From JANWWM01 sp046292465 (lineage in GTDB: Bacteria > Bacteroidota > Chlorobiia > Chlorobiales > Thermochlorobacteraceae), in the NCBI GenBank assembly GCA_046292465.1, contig JBKBRB010000005.1, positions 87,641 to 151,640 of the forward strand: 64,000 bases of DNA, given 5' to 3'. The position numbers and the translations under genes are program-made. The notes below the pieces were generated by a model. It worked only from the letters and a program-made list of their open reading frames with translations, was not told the DNA's origin and did not search any database. Positions 1 through 10,000 of the stretch are shown here, in pieces. The stretch's first letter is position 1, and every line of letters begins with the position of its first letter.

Positions 1-1
1 A

Positions 2-109
2 AAACTTGAGGAACTTAATGCAAAACTCAGCGAGGCAATTTCAAAAGAAGATTATGAACGAGCGGCGCGAATTCGTGATGAAATTAGCAAACTTAAAAAC
101 AAAGGGTAA
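2..109 (+). CDS. C-terminal end of a UVR-motif protein (UvrB or McsA-like), partial
   Basis: Only the last 35 codons are in the window, ending at TAA 107-109. The frame reads KLEELNAKLSEAISKEDYER and then AARIRDEISKLKNKG. This matches the UVR helical-hairpin motif (leucine/acidic heptads, then EDYERAA, then IRDEI). The motif sits at the C-terminus of UvrB, where it binds UvrC, and also in McsA-type clpC-operon proteins. The strictly C-terminal position fits either. The short tail after the motif makes an McsA-like protein slightly more likely to me, but this cannot be settled from 35 residues. Confidence 0.6.
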   Translation, partial: KLEELNAKLSEAISKEDYERAARIRDEISKLKNKG

Positions 110-154
110 TGCCAACCCGTTGCTTCGAGACGTTTTAATTTTTTCTCTTTTTCA

Positions 155-1135
155 ATGATTGAAGTGCGTCCCTATGCGCCGTCGAACCGTGATGAATGGG
201 ATAACTTCGTTCACAAGTCTAACAACGGCACGATTTTTCATCTTCAACGTTTTTTCTCATATCACCCCAGCGGACGATTTGAATTTCATCACTTGCTTTT
301 TTACAGTGGCAATCGCCTGCTTGCGCTTTTGCCCGCCGCCTTGACCGAAAACCGCACCTGCCTTGAATCGCCGATAGGCGCAAGCTACGGCGGATTCGTT
401 TTGCCTTGGAACATCAAATATGTTCTGAACGAGCACCTTGTTGATGCGCTTCTGAACTACGCTCAAAAACAAGGCTTCAAGAAAATTTTGCTCACGCACG
501 CGCCGCCGATTTATCAAACTAGGCTCTGTCAAGACATCGACTACGCGCTTGCCTTCAAAGGCTTCGATTTCGACCGACACTACATTTCACACGCAATTCA
601 TCTCGAACCGCGCGAAAATTTCTCCTCTCAATTTTCCGCCACCGTTCGTCGTTACATCCACCAATGCGAGCGCAATCACAACCTTTCTGTTCAGCACTGC
701 GAAGGCAAAGAAGGCTTTGACGAGTTTTATCCGATTCTGCTCGAAAACAAAGCCCGACACAACGCCAAACCCACACACTCACTCGACGAACTCCATCGCC
801 TAAAGGAACTTCTTCCTGACGCTATTCATCTATTTCTTGTGCGATACAAAGGCAAAGCCATCGGCGGCTCGGTGATGTTTCTTTGTAATCGACATGTTTC
901 GCTTTGTTTTTACAACATGCTCAATTACGAGTTCGAGAAATTACACCCGATTCACTTCGTGATGAAGCACGTCGTAGATTGGTCGATTCAACTTGGTTGC
1001 CGATATGTGGACATTGGTGTTTCACAAAATGTTCAGCACGAAAATCAAATGACGCCCGCTTATTCGTTGATTGAGTTCAAAGAGAAATTCGCCGCCAAAG
1101 GCGTTTTGAGAAGCACTTTCCGAAAAATTCTTTAA
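155..1135 (+). CDS. FemAB/GNAT-type acyl or aminoacyl transferase
   Basis: A 326-residue soluble protein with the layout of FemAB-like proteins (peptidoglycan bridge aminoacyltransferases and related GNAT-fold enzymes). It has an N-terminal half opening MIEVRPY and a C-terminal half with a GNAT-like core, around KGKAIGGSVMFLCNRHVSLCFYN (residues about 230-252, split here by description) and a YVDIGVS strand near residue 290. There is no signal peptide. The next gene, ispD, starts 20 bp downstream, so the two are probably co-transcribed. Many Bacteroidota and Chlorobiota FemAB-like proteins act in cell-envelope or exopolysaccharide modification rather than in interpeptide bridges. The substrate cannot be read from the sequence. 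Confidence 0.6.
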   Translation: MIEVRPYAPSNRDEWDNFVHKSNNGTIFHLQRFFSYHPSGRFEFHHLLFYSGNRLLALLPAALTENRTCLESPIGASYGGFVLPWNIKYVLNEHLVDALLNYAQKQGFKKILLTHAPPIYQTRLCQDIDYALAFKGFDFDRHYISHAIHLEPRENFSSQFSATVRRYIHQCERNHNLSVQHCEGKEGFDEFYPILLENKARHNAKPTHSLDELHRLKELLPDAIHLFLVRYKGKAIGGSVMFLCNRHVSLCFYNMLNYEFEKLHPIHFVMKHVVDWSIQLGCRYVDIGVSQNVQHENQMTPAYSLIEFKEKFAAKGVLRSTFRKIL

Positions 1136-1154
1136 GGGAAATTTCTTTAAGGTT

Positions 1155-1895
1155 ATGAACGCACTCGTCGTTATCGCCGCAGGCGGAATGGGAACACGCA
1201 TGCATTTGAAAGAAGGCGAAAGCAAACAGTATCTCAAACTCGGACGCTACCCTGTTTTGCATCATACCATCAAAGCCTTCGAGAGTTGTCCGTTTGTTTC
1301 ATCGATTGCCGTTGCAACCCCACCAACTTACCTTTACGACCTTGTGCGATTGGTCAATCGTGCTCGGTTCAAAAAGGTGCATCACTTCTTGCAAAGCGGC
1401 AAAGAGCGTCAGGACTCCATTTTCAACTGCATTGAAGTTTTCGCGGCAGTCTATCAAGCCCTTCACCCCGAAGCTCAACGCGAGACGGTGATTTTAATTC
1501 ACGACGGCGCACGCCCCCTTATTCAACCCCCTGAAATTGAACGCATTGCCAAAGACGCCCTGCACTTCGGTGCCGCTGTGCCCGCCACAAAACCCAAAGA
1601 CACGATTAAATCCATCGATGATTCAGGTGAATTTTTCGGCGAAACTCTTGACCGAAACCGATTGCGCCAAGTCCAAACCCCGCAAGGTTTCCGCGCCGAC
1701 CTCATTATCGAGGCGCATACCAAAGCCAAAGCCGATTCGTTTTATGCTACCGACGACGCCGCACTTGTCGAGCGTTATTTTCCCGAACAAAAAATTAAAA
1801 TCGTCGAAACAGGCTACCATAATGTTAAACTCACGACGCCCGAAGACGTTGAAATCGCAAAAGCCATTATGAAACATCAATCTAAAACGGAGTAA
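1155..1895 (+). CDS. ispD: 2-C-methyl-D-erythritol 4-phosphate cytidylyltransferase
   Basis: This is the third step of the non-mevalonate isoprenoid pathway: CTP plus MEP gives CDP-ME and pyrophosphate. At 246 residues it has the usual length. Family motifs are in order: the nucleotide loop AAGGMGTRM near residue 8, the conserved lysine in SKQYL near residue 24, HDGARPLI near residue 119, VPATKPKDTIK near residue 142, and RNRLRQVQTPQGF near residue 168 followed by the TDDA motif. It sits between the FemAB-like gene and pyrB, with only 3 bp before pyrB, so an operon is likely. It supplies isoprenoids for quinones, carotenoids and undecaprenyl phosphate. Confidence 0.96.
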   Translation: MNALVVIAAGGMGTRMHLKEGESKQYLKLGRYPVLHHTIKAFESCPFVSSIAVATPPTYLYDLVRLVNRARFKKVHHFLQSGKERQDSIFNCIEVFAAVYQALHPEAQRETVILIHDGARPLIQPPEIERIAKDALHFGAAVPATKPKDTIKSIDDSGEFFGETLDRNRLRQVQTPQGFRADLIIEAHTKAKADSFYATDDAALVERYFPEQKIKIVETGYHNVKLTTPEDVEIAKAIMKHQSKTE

Positions 1896-1898
1896 CGG

Positions 1899-2828
1899 AT
1901 GCGCCACTTGCTTGGACTTTACGGCGTTTCCGCCGACACCATCACGGCGATATTGGACGATGCGAATCGGTTTCTTCCTGCCCTCCAACAATCGCCTTCA
2001 CAAACGTTCAAGACGCTTTCAGGCAAAACGATTGCGCTTTGCTTCTTTGAAAATTCCACTCGCACTCGAACATCGTTCGACCTTGCCGCACGTCGCTTAG
2101 GCGCAGGCACGGTGAATTTCACTTCTTCGACTTCGAGCATGCAAAAAGGCGAAACGCTTTTGGACACGATTGCTAACCTTGAAGCGATGAACCTTGACGC
2201 CTTTGTCATTCGCCACTCCGATTCAGGTGCGGCGCACCTTGTTGCCAAACACACGAAACTGCCTGTCATCAATGCAGGCGACGGTGCACACGAACACCCT
2301 ACCCAAGCCCTGCTCGATATGCTCACGCTTCGAAACACATTCGGAAAACTTTCAGGACTGCGCATTTTGATTATGGGCGACATTCTGCACAGCCGCGTCG
2401 CACGCTCTAACATCTTCGGATTGCAAACGATGGGCGCAAGCGTTTCACTTTGCGCACCGCCTACGCTCTTGCCCGCCAACATTGACGATTTCGGCGTAAC
2501 ACTTTACACCAGCCTCGAGAAAGCCGTTCTCTCCTGCGACGCCGCTATCGTTTTGCGACTTCAACTTGAGCGCGAAACCGCCGGCTTCATTCCCTCTTTG
2601 CGCGAATACACCCGTTTTTTTTCACTCACCGAAGAAGTGCTTGCCAAACGCGATAAAACCCTCTTCGTTTTGCACCCCGGTCCAATGAATCGCGAAGTGG
2701 AAATTTCCAGCACCATTGCCGATAGCCAACTTCACAACCGTGCCTCTCAAAGTTTGATTTTGGAACAAGTAACGAGCGGCGTTGCCGTGCGCATGGCGGT
2801 TTTGCAAAAACTGTTGGCAAACATTTGA
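1899..2828 (+). CDS. pyrB: aspartate carbamoyltransferase catalytic subunit
   Basis: It condenses carbamoyl phosphate with L-aspartate, the committed step of pyrimidine synthesis. The 309-residue length is normal. The carbamoyl-phosphate loop is visible as ENSTRTRTSFDLAARRLG (S-T-R-T-R-T at residues 53-58). The partner-subunit loop SSTSSMQKGETLLDTI follows, with its catalytic Ser and Lys, then HPTQALLDMLT and LHPGPMNREVEI near the C-terminus. It starts with ATG 3 bp after the ispD stop. No pyrI regulatory subunit is beside it, which is common outside enterobacteria. It converges on tgt. Confidence 0.96.
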   Translation: MRHLLGLYGVSADTITAILDDANRFLPALQQSPSQTFKTLSGKTIALCFFENSTRTRTSFDLAARRLGAGTVNFTSSTSSMQKGETLLDTIANLEAMNLDAFVIRHSDSGAAHLVAKHTKLPVINAGDGAHEHPTQALLDMLTLRNTFGKLSGLRILIMGDILHSRVARSNIFGLQTMGASVSLCAPPTLLPANIDDFGVTLYTSLEKAVLSCDAAIVLRLQLERETAGFIPSLREYTRFFSLTEEVLAKRDKTLFVLHPGPMNREVEISSTIADSQLHNRASQSLILEQVTSGVAVRMAVLQKLLANI

Positions 2829-2922
2829 CAGAACATCGAGCCAACGGATTGGACGGAGTTGCGCGGATTATTTGAATGACATCTGTGGGCATCGGTTCAA
2901 TCCGTTTAATTCGTGTTCCCTT

Positions 2923-4056
2923 TTATGCTTGCTTATCGGATTTGAATCCTGCCAAAAATTCTTCTTTCCACTCTTTGAAAGTGCCGCTTAAAATTTTCTC
3001 TCTTGCGGTTTTCGTCAGCCAAAGAAAAAACGAGATGTTTTGAAGCGAGCAGAGTTGCAGTCCTAAAATTTCGTCGACGTTGAGCAGATGCCGAATGTAG
3101 GCGCGGGAGAAATTTTGACAAACATAATTCTCAAAGCCTTCATCAATCGAGCGGAAGTCATGCGTATATCGTGCGGAGCGAAGGTTGAGCGTTCCTGTTC
3201 GTGTATAGACGCGCCCGTTTCGTCCTTCGCGCGTTGGCATCACGCAATCGAACATATCGATGCCGCGTTCAATCGCGTTCAAGATGTTTTCAGGTGTGCC
3301 AACGCCCATCAAGTAGCGTGGCTTGTGTTGCGGCAAATAGGGGTGGGAGACTTCGAGCATTCGATACATTGCTTCGGCAGGCTCTCCGACGGCAAGTCCG
3401 CCAATCGCGTAGCCTTCAAAATCCATCTCGACCAATCGCTTCGTCGACTCAATGCGCAGGGCTTCATTTGTGCCGCCTTGTGTAATGGCGAAAAGTGTTT
3501 GCTCATAGCCGTAAAGCGGTTTTGTTTTCGCGAGATGAACTCTTGCCCGTTCTGCCCAACGAATTGTCAGGTCGTTTGATTTTTTAAGGTAATCCAATTC
3601 GGCATCGTGCGGCGGACATTCGTCAAGCACCATCATCACATCGCTTCCGATGAAGCGTTGGGTTTCAATCACATTTTCGGGCGTAAAGAAATGCTTTGAG
3701 CCGTCGATATGCGATTTGAACACAACGCCCTCTTCGCTGATTTGACGCAGTTCAGACAGCGAAAAGACTTGATAGCCACCACTATCGGTGAGAATTGGAC
3801 GCGACCAACTCATGAACTTGTGCAAACCACCTGCTTTGTAGAGCGTTTCGGTATTTGGGCGCAGGTAAAGATGATAGGTGTTGGCAAGAATGATTTGCGC
3901 GTCCATTTCGTAGAGTTCGCGTTGCTCAATGGCTTTAACGGAAGCGCGCGTGCCAACAGGCATAAACACTGGCGTCAAGACTTCGCCATGCGCAAGCGTG
4001 AGTTTTCCGGCGCGCGCGCATGTGCGTGTGTCAGTGGCTTGAAGTTCGAACTGCAT
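2923..4056 (-). CDS. tgt: queuine tRNA-ribosyltransferase (tRNA-guanine transglycosylase)
   Basis: It exchanges guanine 34 for preQ1 in GUN-anticodon tRNAs, the insertion step of queuosine synthesis. I chose the ATG at 4054-4056 (MQFELQATD), which overlaps the upstream transketolase stop as TAATG; a longer frame exists but only adds a shadow of that gene. Conserved parts are LANTYHLYLRP, the DSGGYQVFSL loop with catalytic Asp, VMMVLDECPP, AIGGLAVGEP, LMGVGTPENI and GIDMFDCVMPTREGRNG with the nucleophilic Asp. The zinc site is unusual. Where classical enzymes have C-x-C-x2-C, this reads GFENYVCQNF, and the later His ligand appears as Gln in SLQNISFF, so only one of four ligands remains. Confidence 0.94.
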   Translation of the reverse strand: MQFELQATDTRTCARAGKLTLAHGEVLTPVFMPVGTRASVKAIEQRELYEMDAQIILANTYHLYLRPNTETLYKAGGLHKFMSWSRPILTDSGGYQVFSLSELRQISEEGVVFKSHIDGSKHFFTPENVIETQRFIGSDVMMVLDECPPHDAELDYLKKSNDLTIRWAERARVHLAKTKPLYGYEQTLFAITQGGTNEALRIESTKRLVEMDFEGYAIGGLAVGEPAEAMYRMLEVSHPYLPQHKPRYLMGVGTPENILNAIERGIDMFDCVMPTREGRNGRVYTRTGTLNLRSARYTHDFRSIDEGFENYVCQNFSRAYIRHLLNVDEILGLQLCSLQNISFFLWLTKTAREKILSGTFKEWKEEFLAGFKSDKQA

Positions 4057-4946
4057 TAAAAGTCGCCGAATCGAGTTGGCGGAAGTTCGTTCAAGGCTTT
4101 GGCTTCGTGCTCTTTGGACGGCGGCTTTCCGTGCCAATTCGTGCCGTCGGGCATTGTGCCTTCAAAGAAGGAAACGCCTTTGCCCATCAGGGTTTTGGCT
4201 AAAATCACGACGGGTTTTCCTTTGCGCGTGAGCGACTGCGCAAGGCGAACTGTGTTCAAAAAATCCTCAATGTTATTACCGTTGCACTCCAACACAATCC
4301 AGCCAAAGGCTTTCCATTTATCGGCGAAGGGTTCAACGCTCATGACTTTTCGCACTTCCCCATCGATTTGTTGATTGTTGAAATCAACGATGCCGATAAG
4401 GTTATCGACCTTGTGATGCGCCGCTGCCATTGCCGCTTCCCAGATTTGCCCTTCTTGACACTCGCCATCGCCCATGAGGCAGTAGACGAAGTTCGAACTT
4501 TTGTTCAAGCGAAATCCGAGTGCGGCACCGACCGCCGCCGAAAGCCCTTGCCCCAACGAGCCCGACGCAATGCGGATTCCGGGCAAGTGTGTATCGGTGG
4601 CAGGGTGTCCTTGCAGGCGCGAATTGATTTTGCGGAAGGTCGATAGTTCAGCAAGCGGAAAATATCCTGCACGAGCCAGCGTGGCATACCAAACCGGCGA
4701 AATATGTCCGTTGGAAAGAAAGAGAAAATCTTGGTCGAGGTCGTCCCAAAAGGTTTGCGGATTGTGTTTGAGAATTTTGAAATAGAGTGCGGTGAAAATA
4801 TCCGCCATGCCAAGCGAGCCGCCGGTGTGCCCCGATTGCGCCATCGTGAGCATACGAATGATGTCGCGTCGGATTTGTCGCGCCATTTCGGTGAGGTCTT
4901 CAATGGTTTCCAAGATGGGGGGCGTATAAGTTTCGGTTTCGGTCAT
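4056..4946 (-). CDS. transketolase, N-terminal (thiamine-diphosphate binding) subunit
   Basis: This 296-residue protein matches the N-terminal third of transketolase, as in split two-subunit enzymes. The pyrophosphate/metal-binding region GDGECQEGQIWEAAMAAAHHK (read in two parts) lies near residue 158, followed by NLIGIVDFNNQQID. Earlier blocks are SGHTGGSLGMADI, LSNGHISPVWYA, LQGHPATDTHLPGI and ASGSLGQGLSAAVGAALG. The C-terminal subunit, normally the next gene, is absent: downstream comes tgt, overlapping by one base (TAATG). The partner must be encoded elsewhere. It would act in the non-oxidative pentose phosphate pathway. Confidence 0.9.
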   Translation of the reverse strand: MTETETYTPPILETIEDLTEMARQIRRDIIRMLTMAQSGHTGGSLGMADIFTALYFKILKHNPQTFWDDLDQDFLFLSNGHISPVWYATLARAGYFPLAELSTFRKINSRLQGHPATDTHLPGIRIASGSLGQGLSAAVGAALGFRLNKSSNFVYCLMGDGECQEGQIWEAAMAAAHHKVDNLIGIVDFNNQQIDGEVRKVMSVEPFADKWKAFGWIVLECNGNNIEDFLNTVRLAQSLTRKGKPVVILAKTLMGKGVSFFEGTMPDGTNWHGKPPSKEHEAKALNELPPTRFGDF

Positions 4947-4968
4947 GGTTAAAGTTATGGTTTTGTGT

Positions 4969-5541
4969 TTATCCGCCTTTGAAGGCTTCTTTCATCACGT
5001 CGCGGTGTCGGAGGAGAATCAAGCCCGCGAGCAAGACGAGAAAAAGATAGTAATTGACGGGCAAGAAAATCGGCTCGATGAGCATCACACAAAATGTGGC
5101 GGAGATGTTGCAGAAGTGGATTTTTTTGGAATAAAACCATGCGAGCACCCAAACAATGCCCCATGCCACAACAAGCGACGGCACAAAGAGCAAGCACGCC
5201 CCTGCCGCCGTCGCTAAGCCTCTGCCGCCGTGAAATTTTAGCCAAACAGGATAGCAATGCCCAAGCACCGCAAAAATTGTTGCTGTTTGTTTGATAGCAT
5301 CTTCATCGCCAAAATACTCAACCGCCAAAAGCACAGCCGTTATGCCTTTGAGGGCGTCGAGCAACATCACAACGATTCCGAGCATCTTTGAACCGGTTAC
5401 TCCAAACGAGTTCATCGCGCCTACATTGCCCGAACCTTCATGCCGAATGTCTTTGCCTGCAAACGCTTTCACCAAAAGAAATGCAAACGGAATTGACCCG
5501 AGGAAATATGCGCCAAGCGCGAGATAAAGAAAGTCCAACAC
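4969..5541 (-). CDS. plsY: glycerol-3-phosphate acyltransferase (acyl-phosphate dependent)
   Basis: PlsY transfers the acyl group from acyl-phosphate to glycerol-3-phosphate, the first step of phospholipid synthesis in most bacteria. It is an integral membrane protein. The 190 residues show about five hydrophobic segments. Family motifs are GSIPFAFLLVKAFAGKDIRHEGSGNVGAMN near residues 14-43 (the Ser/Gly-rich phosphate loop), LGHCYPVWLKFHGGRGLATAAG near residue 92, and a C-terminal region with LLRHRDV. It lies 6 bp downstream of the dedA-family gene on the same strand, a membrane-lipid pairing. Confidence 0.94.
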   Translation of the reverse strand: MLDFLYLALGAYFLGSIPFAFLLVKAFAGKDIRHEGSGNVGAMNSFGVTGSKMLGIVVMLLDALKGITAVLLAVEYFGDEDAIKQTATIFAVLGHCYPVWLKFHGGRGLATAAGACLLFVPSLVVAWGIVWVLAWFYSKKIHFCNISATFCVMLIEPIFLPVNYYLFLVLLAGLILLRHRDVMKEAFKGG

Positions 5542-5547
5542 GTGAAG

Positions 5548-6198
5548 TTACAAGTTTGATGACGGTTGTCGCCGTTTTCGAATCACACGCACAATATAAA
5601 CCGCAACAAGAAGCAGAATAATGACCGTTACAACTGTTCCGTAAGCCGAAAGATACTCCCCTAATTTTTCCCAATTTGAGCCGAGCAAATAGCCGCCATA
5701 AACGAGCAAGATGTTCCACAAAATCGCGCTCACAAGTGCACACAAGTGAACGGCGAACATGTTCAGGTGCGACATTCCCGCCGCAATAGAAATAATCGCT
5801 CGCGAGCCTGCTAAAAAGCGATTCGCGGTAATCAACCAATAGCCATAACGCGCAAACTGCTCTTTGAAGGCGTTAATTTGTTCAGGCGGAAAGATTTTTT
5901 TTGTCAGTTCTACCCACTTGTGCCGCACCGTGCCACCATCGTCTCGATAGAGCCGAAATCCGATAAAGTGCCCAACGCCATACATCGTGAAAAATCCTAA
6001 CACCGACCCCACAGACGCCGAAAGCACACATCCGAAAAACGTAATGTCGTTGAACGCAATGAGCGAGCCGACAAAAGCCACAGGCAAATCGCCCGGAATC
6101 GGCGGAATCACATTCTCGAGATAAGCAATGACGAACAGAAACGCATAAATTGCCGTGCTGTCAAGTGTTTTTGCGTATTCGATGAGTTCTTCGAGCAT
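5548..6198 (-). CDS. DedA/SNARE-associated family membrane protein
   Basis: This 216-residue polytopic membrane protein carries the DedA signature: an early ENVIPPIPGDLPVAFVGSL segment (residues 29-47), then a re-entrant G-rich loop, and NRFLAGSRAIISIAAGMSHLNM near residues 126-147 with the conserved Arg. DedA proteins are proton-coupled and several members flip undecaprenyl phosphate or phosphatidylethanolamine; which lipid this one moves is unknown. It ends in a basic RVIRKRRQ tail. The purC stop and the start of this gene are 9 bp apart, so purC-dedA-plsY-transketolase-tgt reads as one minus-strand unit. Confidence 0.9.
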   Translation of the reverse strand: MLEELIEYAKTLDSTAIYAFLFVIAYLENVIPPIPGDLPVAFVGSLIAFNDITFFGCVLSASVGSVLGFFTMYGVGHFIGFRLYRDDGGTVRHKWVELTKKIFPPEQINAFKEQFARYGYWLITANRFLAGSRAIISIAAGMSHLNMFAVHLCALVSAILWNILLVYGGYLLGSNWEKLGEYLSAYGTVVTVIILLLVAVYIVRVIRKRRQPSSNL

Positions 6199-6207
6199 GT
6201 GAATGAG

Positions 6208-6927
6208 TTATGCTAATATGCGATTCCGCACTTCACAATAAGCGTCTTCTACCTCTCCCAAATCGAAGCGAAATCGGTCTTTGTCGAGTTTCTTGTTAGT
6301 CTCTTTGTCCCACAGTCGACATGTGTCGGGGCTAATTTCATCGCCAAGCAGAATAAGTCCGTTGTGCCGTCCAAATTCCAACTTAAAGTCGACGAGCTTC
6401 AAGCCTTTGCTTAAAAAGTATTCGCGCAAAATGGCATTGATTTTCCATGCCGTTTGTTTGAGAAAGGTAATTTCTTCGGGCTTAGCGAGGTTAAGCACAA
6501 CGGCATGGTCGTCGTTGATGAGCGGGTCGCCGAGCGCATCGTTTTTGAGATAGAGTTCGGTAATTGGCATGGGCAGTTCAACGCCTTCTTCAAAGCCATA
6601 GCGTTTGACCAATGTGCCCGCGGCGATGTTGCGCATGACAACTTCAATTTTGATAATGTCCAACCGTTTGCACACCATTTCTCGCTCCGAAAGTTTCTCG
6701 ACGAAGTGCGTTTGGATTCCGAAGGTTTCAAGGTATTGAAAAAAATGCGACGCAAGTTCGTTGTTAATCACACCTTTATTGTGAATTTGCCCTTTCTTTT
6801 GAGCGTTGAATGCAGTGGCATCGTCCTTGAATTCTTGAATGATTAAATCGGGGTGGTCGGTGGCAAAGACTTTTTTAGCTTTGCCTTCGTAGAGTAGTTC
6901 GCCTTTGCGCAGTGTGCCTTTGCTCAT
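6208..6927 (-). CDS. purC: phosphoribosylaminoimidazole-succinocarboxamide synthase (SAICAR synthase)
   Basis: PurC joins CAIR and aspartate using ATP in purine synthesis. I placed the start at the second Met (MSKGTLRKGELLYEGKAKKVF). The frame stays open 10 codons further up, but the family begins right before the ELLYEGKAKKV strand. Other conserved parts are FKDDATAFNAQKKG, VVMRNIAAGTLVKRYGFEEG, DDHAVVL, LVDFKLEFGRHNG and LGDEISPDTCRLWD. The length of about 239 residues is typical. It heads the minus-strand cluster toward dedA and faces away from the C25 peptidase gene. Confidence 0.96.
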   Translation of the reverse strand: MSKGTLRKGELLYEGKAKKVFATDHPDLIIQEFKDDATAFNAQKKGQIHNKGVINNELASHFFQYLETFGIQTHFVEKLSEREMVCKRLDIIKIEVVMRNIAAGTLVKRYGFEEGVELPMPITELYLKNDALGDPLINDDHAVVLNLAKPEEITFLKQTAWKINAILREYFLSKGLKLVDFKLEFGRHNGLILLGDEISPDTCRLWDKETNKKLDKDRFRFDLGEVEDAYCEVRNRILA

Positions 6928-7091
6928 TTGATGGATTTGAAAAAATTGAGAGCGCAAGTTAAGGATTTCTCTACGAAAGTTCTTTCACCGATTGGCTTCG
7001 GAAGAATCAAGGTATTTGAAAACTGTGCGTTTTCTCGTTTCTTTGGCTCTTTCTTCAAGTTTCAAATGCTCCGAATTTTAACTCAATAAAC

Positions 7092-10000
7092 ATGCCATTG
7101 CACGCTCGATGTTTAGTGCTGTTAGGCGCGTTTCTGATGACCGCCTTTACAAGTTTCGCACAGTCGCGCACCAAACTGACACACTATGTTCAAGCCTACG
7201 ACCTTTCCGAATCCATCACTCGCGTTGAAAACACACGCTTTTCATCGTTTGCGTTCAGAGGCACAGATGGCGGATTTCTGCCGCCGCAAGTAGTCGGAAA
7301 ACAGCATCAGCCCACGATTGCGACGAAGTTCGTTTTTGTCGGCATTCCCGATGGCGCAACGGTGCGCGTGCAGGCAAAAGCACTGGCAACGGAAAAACGC
7401 AATGGCATTACGCTCTCGCCGTTTGAGTCGCAGGATAGCATTCAAACCGCTTACAAGGAAAAATTTTTAGACAATCCTTTCTATCAATCTTCAACGCTCT
7501 TCCCTGCCGACCTTGCCAAAGTTGAAGGCTACACTTACATCGGCGGGCAGTATGTTGCGCAAATTCGCGTCTCTTCTCTGCAATATCAACCCGACAAGCG
7601 CGTGCTGGTGTGGAATCGGTTGGTGAAGTTAGACGTAGAAATTCTTCCACCTGCTTCTACCTTCGCGCCCACAGAGCGGCACACCACGAGCGACTTCGAC
7701 GAGCAAACACTCAAACGCTTGCTCATCAATTACCGCGACGCCAAAGCATGGCGACAAGCCGAACCGCCCCGCGCCTTTCGTCCGACAACCACTTCGTGGT
7801 ATAACCCTGCTAATCCATACCTCAAAATCTACACCGCGAAAGATGGCGTTTATCGAGTAACAGGTGCGACGCTTGCCGCATCAGGCTTGAACTTATCGGG
7901 CGTTAATCCGCGCACGTTCAAACTCTATTTCAAAGGACGTGAAGTTCCGATTCGCGTTATCGGCGAGGAGGACAATCAACTCGACCCAACGGACATTATT
8001 GAGTTCATTGGCTATGTGAATCGTGGCGAGCCTGAACCGATTCTCAATCCGAACTCTGGCTTGCAGATAGGAACTGTTACGGAATATCTCAATGTGCATT
8101 CCGACACGTGCGTTTTTTGGCTCACTTGGGGCGGCGCGCTTGGCAGACGCATGGCGGAAGAAAACGCAACGCCAAACAACTCTACGCCGCAAAGCACCTA
8201 CCGCGACACACGCCACTACGAGCGCGATACGATTTATGTAACAGGCTTTACAAGTTTTGATAGCATCACCACCGAGCGCGTGCCGGGCGAAGGCTGGATT
8301 TGGAAACGCTTGCAAGTCAATGATTTCAACACAAGCGATTCGCTCGTTCAACCGTTCATCGTCCGAAATCCTTCTTCAACAGGCAACAGCGAACTGCAAC
8401 TGCGCGTTGTCAGCGCAACTCTCACGTCATCGACGCTCGATGTCTTTCTCAACAATAGCCTTGTAACAACGATTCCGATAGGCACTCGTGGCGAAGTGAT
8501 TCGAAGCACGACCTTTCCAACCTCGCTCTTGCAAGCAGGCGAAAACCGCTTAACGCTTCGGCTCACACAAGGCACGGGGAGCAGTGTTCTGGATTTTGAT
8601 TGGTTCAAGATTACAAGCGATTTTCTTTACACGCTTCCACCCGCCGACGAACAATTTGAATTTGCTTCAAGCGCAAATGCTGATATTGTGCTCACCAACG
8701 CGCAAAGTTCCAATAACTTTATTTACAACCTTTCCGACAGCACGATTCTCACCAATGTGGCACAGTCGGGAAACACGCTTCGATTCAACGCGCAGTCAGG
8801 CAAACGTTACATCGCAACCAGCACGTTTCTCACGCCTGTTGTGCGTGCGCATCAAAACGGCGACTTGCGCAACTCGAGCAACGGTGCCGATTACATCATC
8901 ATCACGCATCCGCTTTTTCTTTCGCAAGCCAATCGCTTAGCAAATTTTCGTCAAACGCCGTTAGGCGGCGGCTATCGCACGAAAGTGGTTACGACCGAAG
9001 ATGTTTATGCCGAGTTTAGCGACGGATTTTTCACACCGAAAGCCATTCAAGAGTTTCTCAAATATGCTTACAACAACTGGCAACTGCCGCGCCCGAAGTA
9101 TGTTTTGCTGATGGGCAGTGGCACTTGGGACCCGAAGAATAATTTTGGTTTTGCAGAGCCGCTCCGAAAGTTGCCGTTGATTCCTGTTTATGGCAATCCG
9201 GTGAGCGAAGTTTGGTTTGTGAGTTTTGAAAATTCGCCGAGCCGTCCGTTTGTGAATGTGCCGAAAATGCACATCGGGCGTGTTCCAGCAGTAACGCTCG
9301 AAGAGGCGACGATTTACGTCGATAAACTTATTGAGATGGCGAATCGACCGCTCTCGCAAGCGTGGTATAAGCAGTTTCTTTTCATCACGGGCGGGATTGG
9401 CAGTTTTGAGCAACAACTCTTTCGCGCCAACGCCTTGAACATCATTAACGCCTCCGTTTTGCCACCGCCGACAGCAGGCATTGTGGATACGATTTTCAGA
9501 GACGACGATAACCCCTTTGTTAGTTCGCTTGCGGCGGAGCGCATTCAAAACCGCATCAATTCAGGCACGGCGGTCATTAACTTTGTTGGACACGCAGGAA
9601 GCGAGACGTGGGATTTCACGCTCGGCGACCCACGTGTGCTCCGCAACAACGGCAGGTATCCGCTGATTTTCAGTTGGACTTGCCACACAGGACGCTTTGC
9701 CGAGCCGAATCGGCGCACCTTCGGCGAAACATTCGTTTTTCTACCACAAGCAGGCGCAACGCACTTCATCGGCACCGCAGGCTACGGCTATGTTGGTCCT
9801 GACGATGTGCTCAATCGGGCTGTTTATCGCGCTATTGCCGATACGCTCCGTGAAGTCGGCTTAATTTGGAACGCGGCGTATCAAACGCTTTTAGCGCAAA
9901 CGTTCTTTTGGTTGGCGATTAACGTTTGCTCGCTCGATCAATACAACATTCAAGGCGACCCCGCACAGCCGATTGTCGTTCCGCGCAAGCCCGACTTTGA

